Source: Emergomyces orientalis (Eukaryota > Ascomycota > Eurotiomycetes > Onygenales > Ajellomycetaceae). Taken from it: DNA of 64,000 bases. The translations under genes and the position numbers were made by a program. Positions 20,278-30,376 of the stretch are shown piece by piece. A model generated the notes under the pieces. It searched no databases. It was not told the origin of the DNA and saw nothing but the letters and a program-made list of their open reading frames with translations. Every line of letters begins with the position of its first letter. Positions within the stretch are counted from its first letter, which is position 1. The stretch is from assembly GCA_002110485.1 (NCBI GenBank), contig MOWL01000089.1, positions 1 to 64,000 of the forward strand. Reading direction: 5' to 3'.

Positions 20278-22014
20278 ATGGAGAATAACCATCGACTGTT
20301 CGACTTTCGGGGCAGCGATACCGAGTATATCAAATTTCTTGAATTAAGATTATTGTCTGTTGAACGCCATCTGTGCTTTGAAACATCTACACTCTCCAGT
20401 TATTCCGCCCGCTGTGAGACGAACGCAACCGCTCCTTGCCTTTCCCCAACCTCATCCACTGCAAGCACAAGCAGCAATGAGGACACTCTATGCTTGCAAC
20501 CGCGGCCCTCACTTCCAAACCCATCCTCATTGTTTCCCCGAAAAAGAACATCTTCCGGGCATATCGGGAACCCTGGACACAATGACGGCCCTCTGTCACC
20601 ATCCCAAAGCTCGACTTCTTCCTGGAATTTTCGAGGGAATGAAACACATCCCAATCATCCCACAAGCACAAGAGGTAATGAGGCCGCTCAGTGTTTACAG
20701 TCGCCCTGCTCAAACCCAACTTCGGACATTCAAAACCATAGTACGGCTCAAGCATGTGAAATTGTGTTCTACAACCCAACTCTTGGCTGCCCACCAAGGA
20801 AAAGGCAGAAGCTGCCTGATGCAGTACCTCAGTGGAAAACAGATGCGAACAAATTTTTAGCCTCAGTTCCACCTATGGATAAATGGGATGAAAGAAAGAA
20901 AGAAGCTGGATTTAATGATATCGCGAATAACCAAGCTGCAATACGCATTCTGCTCGGCGGATCGCTAGAGGACAATCTCATTGTGAAAAATGACAGCGCC
21001 AGAGGTGATCCGCTTGAGCTCCCTACACTCAATCCTGCGGACAACAAAGGGATGATCTCTGATGCGTGCTGGTATGGAAGGCTTTCGATTGAGACTGAAT
21101 TGAATGCAGTATTCTCCTCGCTGGTTTTTAAGTTCCAAAAACTTATATTCATCAATTATTGTATTGTTTTGCTCTACATGGGTAATTCAGTTGAGACGAT
21201 CGACTGGATGATGCGCCGCTACATAAGTGACTCGAGTTCTAAGAACTTGCAGCGGTATCGCCGGGGCTGTATGTTTGTGAATCAATGTATATCCCACTTG
21301 CTAAAGCGGGGTTGGGGTCACAAGAGCTGGGAAATCTTTGTTATCTGTTCGTCGAAATACTCCTTGGAACACTATTTTCATTACTAACCAGCTGGCTGCA
21401 GGCGCCCAGCGCCCTCACCTTTACGCGCGGCTTGCAGACGCACCGGAAGAGTGTCACAAAATGTTCACTGAGCGATTGGGTGCAGCGGAAGTACCTCAAT
21501 GCAAGGATGGATTTATACCATTTTGTATTCCTAGCATCATCAAGGGTTTGGTTGGTGATAATATTGAGTGAGCTGAGCTCCTAATACCATATTATTCTGG
21601 AGAATAACATTACTAAAGAGTTCCAGGATGCCCCAAATATGCTCTGGCCTCGGATATGATGTTAACCTTATCACTAATATTCACGACACCTTCATATCAC
21701 GATTAAATACAGACAGGGAAAGTCATCTCACAAAGAATGATTCTAGTAATGCAGAAAATGGAATCGAATACACAAACTCTATATCCCCCGCTTTGCCTTC
21801 CGGGCAAACAGTCTCCGACGCACGAACATCTCCAAACCGGCATATGCCTGATACCGATGTAGCTTTCCAGAATGATAATGAGCTCCCACCTCCTATAGGT
21901 TTGTCAGACATGGATAGAGCTCTGCAGGACGATTTTTTGTTTCTGGGCTGGTCAGACATGGACATTGCGCTTCAGAACAGCAATTTTTATTTTAATGAGG
22001 GCTTACCAGATTAG
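20278..22014 (+). CDS. Unknown three-exon protein (paralog 2)
   Basis: Exons 20278-21346, 21402-21567 and 21627-22014, with introns of 55 and 59 bases (GTTCGT..CAG, GTGAGC..CAG); 540 residues. The N-terminal block MENNHRLFDFRGSDTEYIKF matches paralog 1. A low-complexity Ser/Pro/Asn-rich insert at about 40-170 is absent from paralog 1. Then come DKWDERKKEAGFNDIANNQA (paralog 1: ITKWADLRRVHGFSTIEENH), RYRRGCMFVNQC and the FTERLG exon. The 166-base exon 2 keeps size and phase between paralogs. The tail has two SDMD repeats (LSDMDRALQDDF, WSDMDIALQNSNF) instead of DPLF repeats. A start at 20230 is possible. Function unknown. Confidence 0.72.
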
Positions 22015-22015
22015 T

Positions 22016-22480
22016 TCAATGAGATCTGATCACAATGGCAACAAGCTTCCCATTCTCAGGGACCTCCACCCGGCATTCTTTATGTATCTTGTAACAATAG
22101 CCACACTTTATTAATTCTCCTCCAACTTTTGGCGTGCCGTCAAAATTCAAAGGAACTAGTATTGTGTAGAGCGTCCCGATTGTCCAGGTTCCAGGAAAAC
22201 ACACCGCCATATCTGTTGTGTAGGGATTCTTCATTTTAATCTACATTTTCAATCAGATCAAATCTTTAATATATGCCATTCAGCTACTGACCTCTAAATT
22301 GTCTTGGATTTTTTGTGATATTCGCCAACAGCCTGCAGGTGTAGGGCAGCGCGAAACTCCAGAACTGCCGCGTACAGTAGTGTCAGCAAATCTTTTTGCT
22401 TCCGCCACCCACACATCCTGTACCATCTTTTCCAGCTCATCTCCTAGTGCTATTTCCACAGGATCGTGATTAGAAGACAT
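22016..22480 (-). CDS. Small cysteine-motif protein, two exons
   Basis: Exons 22480-22292 and 22240-22016 join in frame around a 51-base intron (GTCAGT..TGTAG) to give 137 residues starting MSSNHDPVEIALGDELEK. Exon 1 has SRCPTPAGCWRIS. Exon 2 has KCGYCYKIHKECRVEVPENG, a C-x2-C-x6-C half of a Zn2Cys6-like cluster, which is common in small unclassified fungal proteins. It is convergent with paralog 2, whose stop lies one base away. Zinc binding is inference. Confidence 0.6.
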
Positions 22481-23192
22481 GACACAAAATATGAGAGAAA
22501 GAGAGGGAAAAAATCTGCCCTGTGGCCATCAGCATCTAATATGAAGGGAGCGCCCGATGAAAGGGAAAAGAGAAGACAAGGATGTGGTGAGGGGCATGGC
22601 GTGAGCACTGGTGCAAACTATTGAGGGCATTCAGAAAATGACTGGCCAATCGCGCGAGGGAAAACCTTTGATCCGGAGTTCAGGGAAAATGTTGCTCCGG
22701 CATATCTGTTTCCCATCCATCGCGCGGGATCCCTTCGTTTTCTTAGTAATATATTCACCTTCTCCCTCTCTCGCTAACGGGCGTAGCTATTCACTCCGAT
22801 TGTGCTACAGTAGCTCAGCCGCGGACTTTCGAAACCCTGGGTTGATTGCAAGCACGCCTTGGATAAAATCAAAACTTAAGTTGCGCTAGCCATTTGGATA
22901 TCTTCTCCAATTAATAGAAATCTACAAGCCTTGACGGGGAAAAAAACTTGTCTAAAACCTATGCCGGACGCTGCTACTGCAACACAATTGGATACGGCTG
23001 TGAGGTTTCGAGGCTTCATTGAAGAATATTCGAGAGGTTTGGCTGCGCGCGACAGGCTTTGACATCGTCAGATAAGTTCAGAGTGACGTGTTACGCGGAT
23101 AAACTTTGATCCGTGTTATTCAGGCGGATTTCTATGCCATTTAATTCCAGGTGCCCATTTTGCTTTTTGATATAACTTTTTTTATCCCTCTA
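22481..23192. other. No gene
   Basis: No coding region supported. Bases 23140-23185 (cccattttgctttttgatat aac) resemble 25260-25300, suggesting duplicated promoter sequence. Confidence 0.35.
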
Positions 23193-23851
23193 ATGGCTGA
23201 TAACAGCTCACCAGATTACAAGGCTCTCTTCCTTAGAGCGGAAGCGGAATGAGGGCGGGAAGCAGAGCTGCGACGGCAGGCAGAGGAGCGAGAGGCACAG
23301 GAAGCAGTTACGAAGACAAGCAGAAGAGGTGCGAAGGGAAGCAGAAGAGATACTGCCCAACGAGCCTTCGCCTTTGGTCAAGCTGTCGCAACAAACTTAT
23401 GATGCAGTTTCCACTTACCTGCAACCAACTGGAAAAGACGCACCTTGGCTATTCACATCTCTTCTTGTGCTAGAGGGTCTTGGTCGGCGGTATTCTAGTC
23501 GGAAACTACGAAGTGAAAAGGATCTGGAGAACTATGAACGAGCTGCAGTGGAAGACCATTTCCAAGGATATCATAGCCGAGCTATGCAAAATACCTGATG
23601 CCCAAGAGAGATTCCGGTTTGGCGATGGGGTCGGGTTTGAAAATCATGGAAATCTAAATCTTCTACAGAAGTCAGAAGAGACAGATCGTCTCCATTACAG
23701 CCCGGCCGTCGAGCTTCTACCCGATCTCAAACCGCCTGTGTACCAATGGACACCTCGCTACAAAATGATCACCCCGGTGCTCAAGGCACGTTGGGTTAGC
23801 CATCCGGATGCGCCGGATACGCCAATCTTCTCGAAGATTGCCCACGTCTAG
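23193..23851 (+). pseudogene. Coiled-coil N-terminal fungal repeat-family protein, broken
   Basis: Begins MADNSSPDYKALFLRAEAE, then a TGA, then GREAELRRQAEEREAQEA, a charged coiled coil typical of an abundant Aspergillus/Penicillium family of unknown function. A frameshift near 23300 leads to KQLRRQAEEVRREAEEILPN, and a second near 23565 separates ENYERAAVEDHFQ from DIIAELCKIPDAQERFRFGD. Restoring frame gives family-like order, so this is a pseudogene with at least one stop and two frameshifts, truncated before the C-terminal part. Family recognition is from memory of sequence pattern only. Confidence 0.55.
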
Positions 23852-24196
23852 TTCGTTTGTTTGACAAACAGCGGGAGCAAAGGGCAGCAAAACACTGACA
23901 ATTTCCCCACTACCGCATTTTGGCCGTTTGTTGAAAAACCATCTGGCCTGTTTGTCTGGGGGACAGTGACAAACACTGGTGATTTTGCCCCAACACTTTG
24001 CCCAACAACTCATTCACTACCACCCGGTGACATAATGATAGCAACACATCTTAACTAGAAGAACATCTTGTCCTCTACAGAACTCATCCACAACAACCTC
24101 ACCCCTTCTCATCTTATCATATCCTTGCAAATTCTTCAGTCCACATATCAAACTTCTACAGAAACTCTGCTTCATACCTCCGCGTTAGCCAACTTT

Positions 24197-24622
24197 ATGG
24201 CACGGCGTTTGGAGGACCTGCTCCTCACAGAAACCAAGCTGGCCAAGGTTAGCGACAAGATACATGAAATTATGCAAGACAATGAAGATATCGCTAGCTC
24301 CATCGAGCAGGTTTTGGAAAAACTTATGATGTGCGAGGACATTTCCGATGAGGCAAAGGCAGCCATGCAGGAGGCCATCAACCGTCGACACACATATATC
24401 CACCTCCAGGATGAAAAAAGCGATAGCGACAACGATGATTCCAACATCGAAGTGGACAGCAACAACGAAGAACAGGACGACAACGCTCATGACGATGATG
24501 GAACACGTAGTGATGAGACCCGCGAACACGAAGACGAGGATGAGCAGGAGGAAGACGAGGGTGATCTCAATGAATACAACACATTTAATGCCCCCCTCAA
24601 CGAGGAGGACTTCTATGCTTGA
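24197..24622 (+). CDS. Acidic coiled-coil protein, 141 residues
   Basis: From ATG 24197: MARRLEDLLLTETKLAKVSD, helical with regular hydrophobic spacing up to about residue 75, then a very acidic tail (NNEEQDDNAHDDDG, EHEDEDEQEEDEGDLNEYN) ending LNEEDFYA. The longer upstream frame starts with TTG and lacks an ATG. Not recognised. Acidic tails of this kind occur in chromatin and chaperone proteins, but nothing more can be said. Confidence 0.45.
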   Translation: MARRLEDLLLTETKLAKVSDKIHEIMQDNEDIASSIEQVLEKLMMCEDISDEAKAAMQEAINRRHTYIHLQDEKSDSDNDDSNIEVDSNNEEQDDNAHDDDGTRSDETREHEDEDEQEEDEGDLNEYNTFNAPLNEEDFYA

Positions 24623-25796
24623 AACCTCAGAAGCCCCGACCGGACCGCCAGCCTTTATTTTTTGTTGCTACTGATGTTTTTGTTTACTTCTTTTATGTCA
24701 TTACATTGATGATCAACAACAAAATGATGATTAACGACAACTTATTAAGCCCCGGCCTCAACAATGATTTGCTGACAGGCGCATTGCACATTGTTTGTTT
24801 TTTTTCTTTTTCTCGCGTTGTGTTACATTTCTGACACCCTGCCCTCGGAAATTCATGAGGGGTCAAAGAATTCCAAGATCAAAGTTGCGCACGTGATAAG
24901 AGCGAAGTGCTTTGTAATCTAGTAAATTTCATTTAGCAAGAAGGGCAGAAGACAAACAGTAATAGACAAATTACTCAAGGGAAAAGTTGCACTTAAAATG
25001 CAAAGTCTCGTTGGTGTGGTAGAGAGGAATAATGTAATGAATGAAAAGAGGGGAAACTCGAAGCGGTTGCGTATATTCCCAAAGTGTTTGGACGGGTTCC
25101 AGCCTGCTGACTAACCATGATTTTCAGGATTGATGAGGCCGTTCGGTCAGACAGCCAGTTGTCTTGGCTCGTGTCTTCTGACGTGTGACAGGCAAGCGTT
25201 GATCCGTTTATTTGGGGAAGATGGCTGGCATTTGTTCTTTCCTCGGACTATCGCCTATCTCTATTTCCTCGCACCCATTTCGCTTTTTGATATAATTCGT
25301 TTGACGTACGACAAGTTACTGCGGGAAAACGTTAATCCTCCGTATTTATTTTAGGCACAATGAAGGAAGGGAATTTATACCCAACCAGACAGGCGCCAGG
25401 GCGCGAGCTTTGTGGCTCCAGAAGGTTGAAGTATGCTCCTGAGCCTGGGAAGTATCCTCGGTTCCCGCGCCCTTTCAGTACCAGAATCCTCTTCGGATAT
25501 AACCCAACACCCAGGCACACCAGGAAACAATTGTACTGTACAAAATACTGTAATCCAGTTTGACGCCTTTAAGTAGCCAAAATATCATTTTATCCTAGTC
25601 ACACATCATATTTCATTTTAATAGGTTATACTAGCGCTTAAGTACAGTGATTACTAATACCTGATGCGTCTTTGGTGTTGGAGGTTGCTACGGCTACTGC
25701 AGCCACGTGGCCTCCCAATCCGATTTAGTTGAAGCTCGCTAGCTAGATAATAACAATCAACAACCTCCTTCAACAAGCAATTCTCACACGTGATCT
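24623..25796. other. No gene supported
   Basis: Several short frames without family resemblance. Bases about 25190-25300 resemble the sequence upstream of the pseudogene at 23193 (cgctttttgatataattcg), as if another copy's promoter remained without its gene. Confidence 0.35.
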
Positions 25797-25988
25797 GTGG
25801 CTGCCATAAATAGCATCGTCCTTTCCTTGACACCCGAAATGGACCTTGTGAAGTGTGACTTGGCTCCATCTCCCGAAACACAAGCCGACGACTCGCCCCA
25901 GAATCGGTTGGTGGTTGCGAGAAGGATTGGTAAAAGGCCCAGTGACGGTGATCTCAGTGATGGGAAACGATGGAAGGCTGAGTATTGA
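25797..25988 (+). pseudogene. C-terminal relic of the 15706-17099 family
   Basis: Plus-strand frame ending NRLVVARRIGKRPSDGDLSD then GKRWKAEY-stop, matching the end of the 447-residue protein (KRPSDGDFSDEKRRKDK-stop). Similarity continues past the stop (agctgagtgct then attctgta), so it is a DNA-level copy. Upstream exons are missing. Confidence 0.6.
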
Positions 25989-26364
25989 TCCACAAGACAG
26001 TAGCTGAGTGCTATAAAATATTCTGTAAATAACTTACACACTTCAAAAAGAGTCAATAAAGCAAGGTTGCCGGGCCAGTACGCCAATTGCTCAACTCAAT
26101 GATCGCCCACGTATAATTTGGCGTGTCTTTCTAAATTTTTCCCTTGCAGGATGCTGTGGATTGCATACTATCTCCATTTTGAAAACCACCAGCACCAGAG
26201 CAAACCCTGAGAGATTGCTATGAAAACCCGTAATGTCCAACCCTTCGTTGAGTCCTAAAATTTTACATTAAATCCCTGCCCCCGAATGTATGCCACAAGG
26301 GAAGACCTTAGCAGATCAGCGAACCCTCTCTACAGCACAGAGTGATCTGTATATCTATATTGCC

Positions 26365-27505
26365 CCTCGTCATTTGTGGGAACCTTCCACAATGCGAAAT
26401 AGACCATTGCCATCGTTGAGCCCTTCAGTCGTTACCGGGCAGTATATGTAGGCTGTACTGGGACGGCCGGCGGTGTAACGCCGCAGCTTGGTTTCGTTTC
26501 TCGCTCAGAATATAACTTTTAGCATGGCTTTATCTGCTTCGCAAAAAGAGCAGCCGAGGACATCTTGGAAGAAAGGGTTCAATTCGGGATGCGAAGGGTC
26601 GGAAAACTGATAGGGGTCAGCTTCGAATTATCATTTCCGATATAGTCAACACTTACATCGATCTCATAATGCAGCAACGCTTCACTGGCCTCTCCTCCGT
26701 CGATTGGAACGCCAGGCAGCGCCAGCGTGCTCCTCCGCAGGTCCTGGAACCTCGCCTTCCCGATTTCATTCTCTAATGCTTCGAATAGCTTTTTTGGCGG
26801 GAACTCGTCATCTTCCTGCAGTTTACCTTTTTTCCGCTGGATGATGATATATCCTCGATCCTGGGCCATGGCTGTAACAATCGCCTTTTCTGTTTTATTT
26901 CGCTTTGTACCGTAGGGGCTCTCATTCTCTATTTTGCGCTTTTGGATAACCATTTTACCCCTCACTTTTGCGTCTGTGGCTCAGAGTCTTCGGATCAATA
27001 GTTTTTCCAAGGCCAGTCGCTACAAACAGTTTCTGCTTCTCTGTTGGGATACCAGCCGAATTATATAGTGTCTTCCTTGAACCGCCCATATTGCAATAAT
27101 TTTCCTTTGGTCTTTGTAGGCGCCGGATATGAAAGTCAGGTGTGCTTATACGGAAGGAGAGAGAATTTTTCCGGACTTTTTTCAGAAGGCGGTATCCGTC
27201 CAGCACATTCAATCTCAATATTTGTATGCTTCCAAGGCATCAGACGATTTCCCAGAAAACTTGGACATACCATTTCACTTGCATATCCACAGGGGAGTGC
27301 AATGGCATGTCTGTACGAGCCTCCGCATTTTTGTTATTGTTGCATGATGGGACTGTGTTTACGAACGGAGGGTAGATTTCTGTGGGTTTACAGAGAGGGG
27401 TCTTGGATGGCATGCCTTCAGGTTCATTGCTCATAACTAAAAGTAGGCTAGAGTATCCAATCATGTCCACTTCATCGCTGATAAATCAACATCAACATCC
27501 ATTAG
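26365..27505 (-). pseudogene. Unknown multi-exon protein (duplicated family, copy 2, decayed)
   Basis: Counterpart of 12580-13859. The frame 26965-26579 (MVIQKRKIENESPYG..., LALPGVPIDGGEASEALLHY) is retained. 27218-26955 reads RISTPDFHIRRLQRPKENYC and runs on as IPTEKQKLFVATGLGKTIDP, longer than in copy 1. The N-terminal exon has a one-base loss and the C-terminus is deleted, so it is probably non-functional. Confidence 0.45.
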
Positions 27506-27553
27506 GGAAGAAGATAGGCCTTCACAGCAATTTACAAGTGGAAAGCAGCAGCT

Positions 27554-28108
27554 TCAGCACTGTTCAAAGAGAGGATCTATATCACCACTTGAATCATCAA
27601 GGAATAAAGGATCATATGGTGAAGCCATAGAGTCAGGGTGTGGCTTCTGCTCACGTTCACTGGGAAACAGTCGGTATTTCTCGGCAGTGGACAGCTGGTG
27701 TTTCTCCTCCTTGGGCTGTTGCTCTAAGTGATTCGGTTCAGTACTCCTGTCTACCCGACTAAATGACGGTTAGCAAGGAAAATACCGTGAGTCATTTTAG
27801 AGACATACTCTTCCGGAACGTCCTTGTCACCCCCAGAGCCAGTAAAATCTCGTCTCTTGCTCCCATCTTCGGCCGTCCGACGAGTAGGGGAATTGGGAGG
27901 TGGTTTGGAAGGCCTGACAACGCTCAGCAAGGAAAATATATGGGAAAATTCTATAGGCATACTCTTCCGAAACCTTTTTGTCATTCCTTGAGCCGATAAG
28001 AACTGGTCCCTTGTTCCCAGCATCAACCATCCCATGGGTAGGGGTGTTTGGACGTGTTTGGGCATCTCTGGTGATATCGGCGCTGTTGGTGATTGTAGGT
28101 ATGGACAT
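27554..28108 (-). CDS. Small proline-rich three-exon protein with DPLF motifs (copy 2)
   Basis: Same exon structure as 13911-14465, starting MSIPTITNSADITRDAQ, with TRPNTPTHGMVDAGN, PSKPPPNSPTRRTAEDG and an end IDPLFEQC. Splice sites are conserved between copies and no frameshift is visible, so this member may still be functional even though its larger neighbour in the same duplication is broken. Function unknown. Confidence 0.5.
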
Positions 28109-28559
28109 CGTGATGGACAAGGACGGAGTGACGAAGTGTGAAGACTTTCGGATATGGAAATTGAGCGTTGGATTTGAAGGCTTGCTTGAATGTTCGAACA
28201 CTGTCGTTCATGCCTCAGGAGTCTGAGGAAATTGCCTCCTTTTATGCCATAGTGCTAGGGCTCCGTGTCTATACCATCGACCATGCTTCCACCAACTGAG
28301 TCAAATTGACCCGTCTCATCGCATATCAAGATGCAGTAGGATCATGCGAGGCATAATCGTCAAACGCGAAAAAGGCGAGACCATGATGCAAGGGATGCTA
28401 TCAGTCCGCTTGGGTCTGATTGGTAGAAATCTCAGGGAAAAAAAACCTAGATGTTATGTTGTTCTTCCTGAACCCTAAACTGACGACAGTCGTGGGAGAG
28501 AATCTTGGTCGGTAGGTGAATCCGTCATACTATTAATGGCCAGTAGTAGTAGAATATAC

Positions 28560-28836
28560 GGAAGATACGGAAGATACGGAAGTTATGGGAGCTGCGGGAA
28601 AAACGGGAAAAAGGGAAAAACCGGGAAAACCAGGAAACAGAAAAGGGGAGACTAGTGGGACGAACGCTGCGGGAAAAACGCTCACTTCTTCCACTTCTTC
28701 CATTTCTTCCGTTTATTCCGTTTCTTCCGTTTCATCTACTCACTCACCCTCATCTCCCACATCCAGCTCTTCCCGTTCGCGATTCAGAGATATAATACCG
28801 GGAACTGCGGGAACAACGGGAAAAAATAAGGACTAG
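28560..28836 (+). repeat. Low-complexity ggaaR / ttccg tract
   Basis: Purine repeats (ggaagatacggaagatacgg, then cgggaaaaacgggaaaaagg) are followed by pyrimidine repeats that are roughly their reverse complement (ttcttccatttcttccgttt). The motif actagtgggac occurs at both ends (about 28651 and 28832). An 83-codon frame spans it (GKTGKREKPGKPGN, then TSSTSSISSVYSVSSVSST) but is probably only repeat translation. Confidence 0.5.
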
Positions 28837-28927
28837 TGGGACAAACAGCACCAGACACTGCGCATTCCCAACCATTTTTCATCTCTACTGTTTTTCCCGT
28901 TTATGCCGTCATTTCCACATTTTCCAA

Positions 28928-29996
28928 ATGTCCCGTTCGTCCTCCTCGAACGTCATGCCGGTGAATATGTCAAATGAAGATCCTCTCATCATATCGCTTG
29001 AAGGAGAAAGAGCAAAATACGACCACGACAATCATGAGCCAACAAAGAGTCAGCTTAAAAGATTTAGTTTTCTTTGCAAACTCTTGAAGGAAGATTCTAC
29101 CTCATTGAAGCAGCGACCAACCACAACACGCCACACAAGAGTAGAGGCCCGCGAAAGTCTTGAGAAGATTTCCTCACTCGGCGCGACCATTTTTGTCCTA
29201 TGCTGCTTCTCTATGACCCAAACGACACTTGCTAGTCAAAGTTATCTTCAGCTTGTGCCAAAGCTTGAAAATTGGTGGGAGAGCGTTAGTCATCCAGAAA
29301 AGCTAGCTTTTTTGGCACGCAAACTTTGCGATGCCGAGGGACTCAATCATATACAAGATAAACACAGTATGAAAGAAAGATATCATTTGCTCAACTCCCA
29401 AGCTAATGAGATTGAAATTTTAGTCAAAATTGGAAATGCCGACACCACGGGTGTGTAAGATTTCACTGCCTTTAAAAACAGCTGGCTAATTAGAAGTATT
29501 TAGGCGTTTCAAGCGAATACGCCCTTGGTAGGTGTATTACTTTTACTCTCATGGATAACTAGTGACTAATATATGGCCAGACTCAGCACAACAAACGCCC
29601 GCACACTCATTAAACATTCCCTTGCAGAGCTATGATCACAACACAGAAAGTCCATTGGTACTGTCATTTGATGGCATACCTGCTTTGAAAATTTCTATCC
29701 TATCAGATCAACTCCCTCAATCAGTTTTCGACCTCAGTATCATGCAGCTCATTGAGTTTATTCAACATTATCAATCTTCATGTTCAACTTCACCGCAGCT
29801 CGCAGACGTTCTTGGTTTGCTTGAAGGATATAGATCAAGCTGTCCGAATTTGCAGTACATACAGCTAATATATCCCTGGTACCGTGCTTTACCGTCGATT
29901 GACATCAAAATCGACTCAAAAGTTGGATGGAGTGCAAAAATACAGTTATCCTACACTCTCGCTGAGGAGTTGATCCAATACATTCGTCATTCATAG
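28928..29996 (+). CDS. Unknown two-exon protein, 312 residues
   Basis: Exons 28928-29450 and 29581-29996 join in phase over a 130-base intron (GTGTGT..CCAG). It begins MSRSSSSNVMPVNMSNEDP. Includes QLKRFSFLCKLLKED, LENWWESVSHPEKLAFLARK, then LVLSFDGIPALKISILSDQL, and ends LAEELIQYIRHS. No family recognised. The second frame opens only with GTG, which supports its being a second exon. Its stop codon abuts the stop of the opposite-strand gene. Confidence 0.5.
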
Positions 29997-30376
29997 AGTG
30001 CGGCGGCGGAAATACCGAACAGATGGATATCCTAACAAGACGATGTTTTCACCAGGTTTTGCGGCAACAAGAACGATCCCAGTCAATTTGTTGGTCAGTG
30101 TGTATCTCGAAGGGTTGGCATTAACTCTGGCAACACCACCAGTGCCATGTTTCCTCAAAAGGACCGCACGAACTGCCGGAGAGGTTTCAAATTGTTTCAC
30201 ATCTATCCAATCAGGGTCCAAAGCTACATCCTCGCCTGACTAGGTAGAAATTAGTACGTTGTATTTCAATGAACCATAGGTCTTCATACCTTCTGTTTCG
30301 CCATCTCTTCGAGTTGATGTTGGTCGTCCGCAATATGATCGACTGAAGTCCCTGGGTCTTCGATCTCTTCAGTCAT
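29991..30376 (-). CDS. Small two-exon protein, 111 residues
   Basis: Exons 30376-30290 and 30239-29991 around a 50-base intron (GTATGA..CTAG), in frame. Sequence MTEEIEDPGTSVDHIADDQH, then KQFETSPAVRAVLLRKHGTG and NKLTGIVLVAAKPGENIVLL, ending RYFRRRTL. Not recognised. An in-frame TAA at 30541-30539 upstream supports the start. Its TGA (29993-29991) and the TAG (29994-29996) of the plus-strand gene are back to back. Confidence 0.5.

Larger units (their letters stand above)
26325..28215. repeat. Direct segmental duplication, copy 2
   Basis: Second copy of 12425-14595, about 13.9 kb away in the same orientation. Its left end joins ctctacagcacagagtgatc directly to the dioxygenase-like 3' part, with about 270 bases deleted, so the unknown gene has lost its C-terminus here. 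A 30-base insertion near 27230-27260 and a one-base loss near 27485 (changing MNVDAEF to a short dead frame) show further decay. Differences include transversions, unlike those in the Gypsy LTRs. Confidence 0.85.

Noticed and set aside
24172..24529. Minus-strand ORFs over the acidic protein gene
   Set aside because: Shadow frames of a low-complexity GA-rich coding sequence.
25360..25563. 67-codon ORF MKEGNLYPTRQAP
   Set aside because: No homolog recalled, no splice or neighbour support; random-length ORF.
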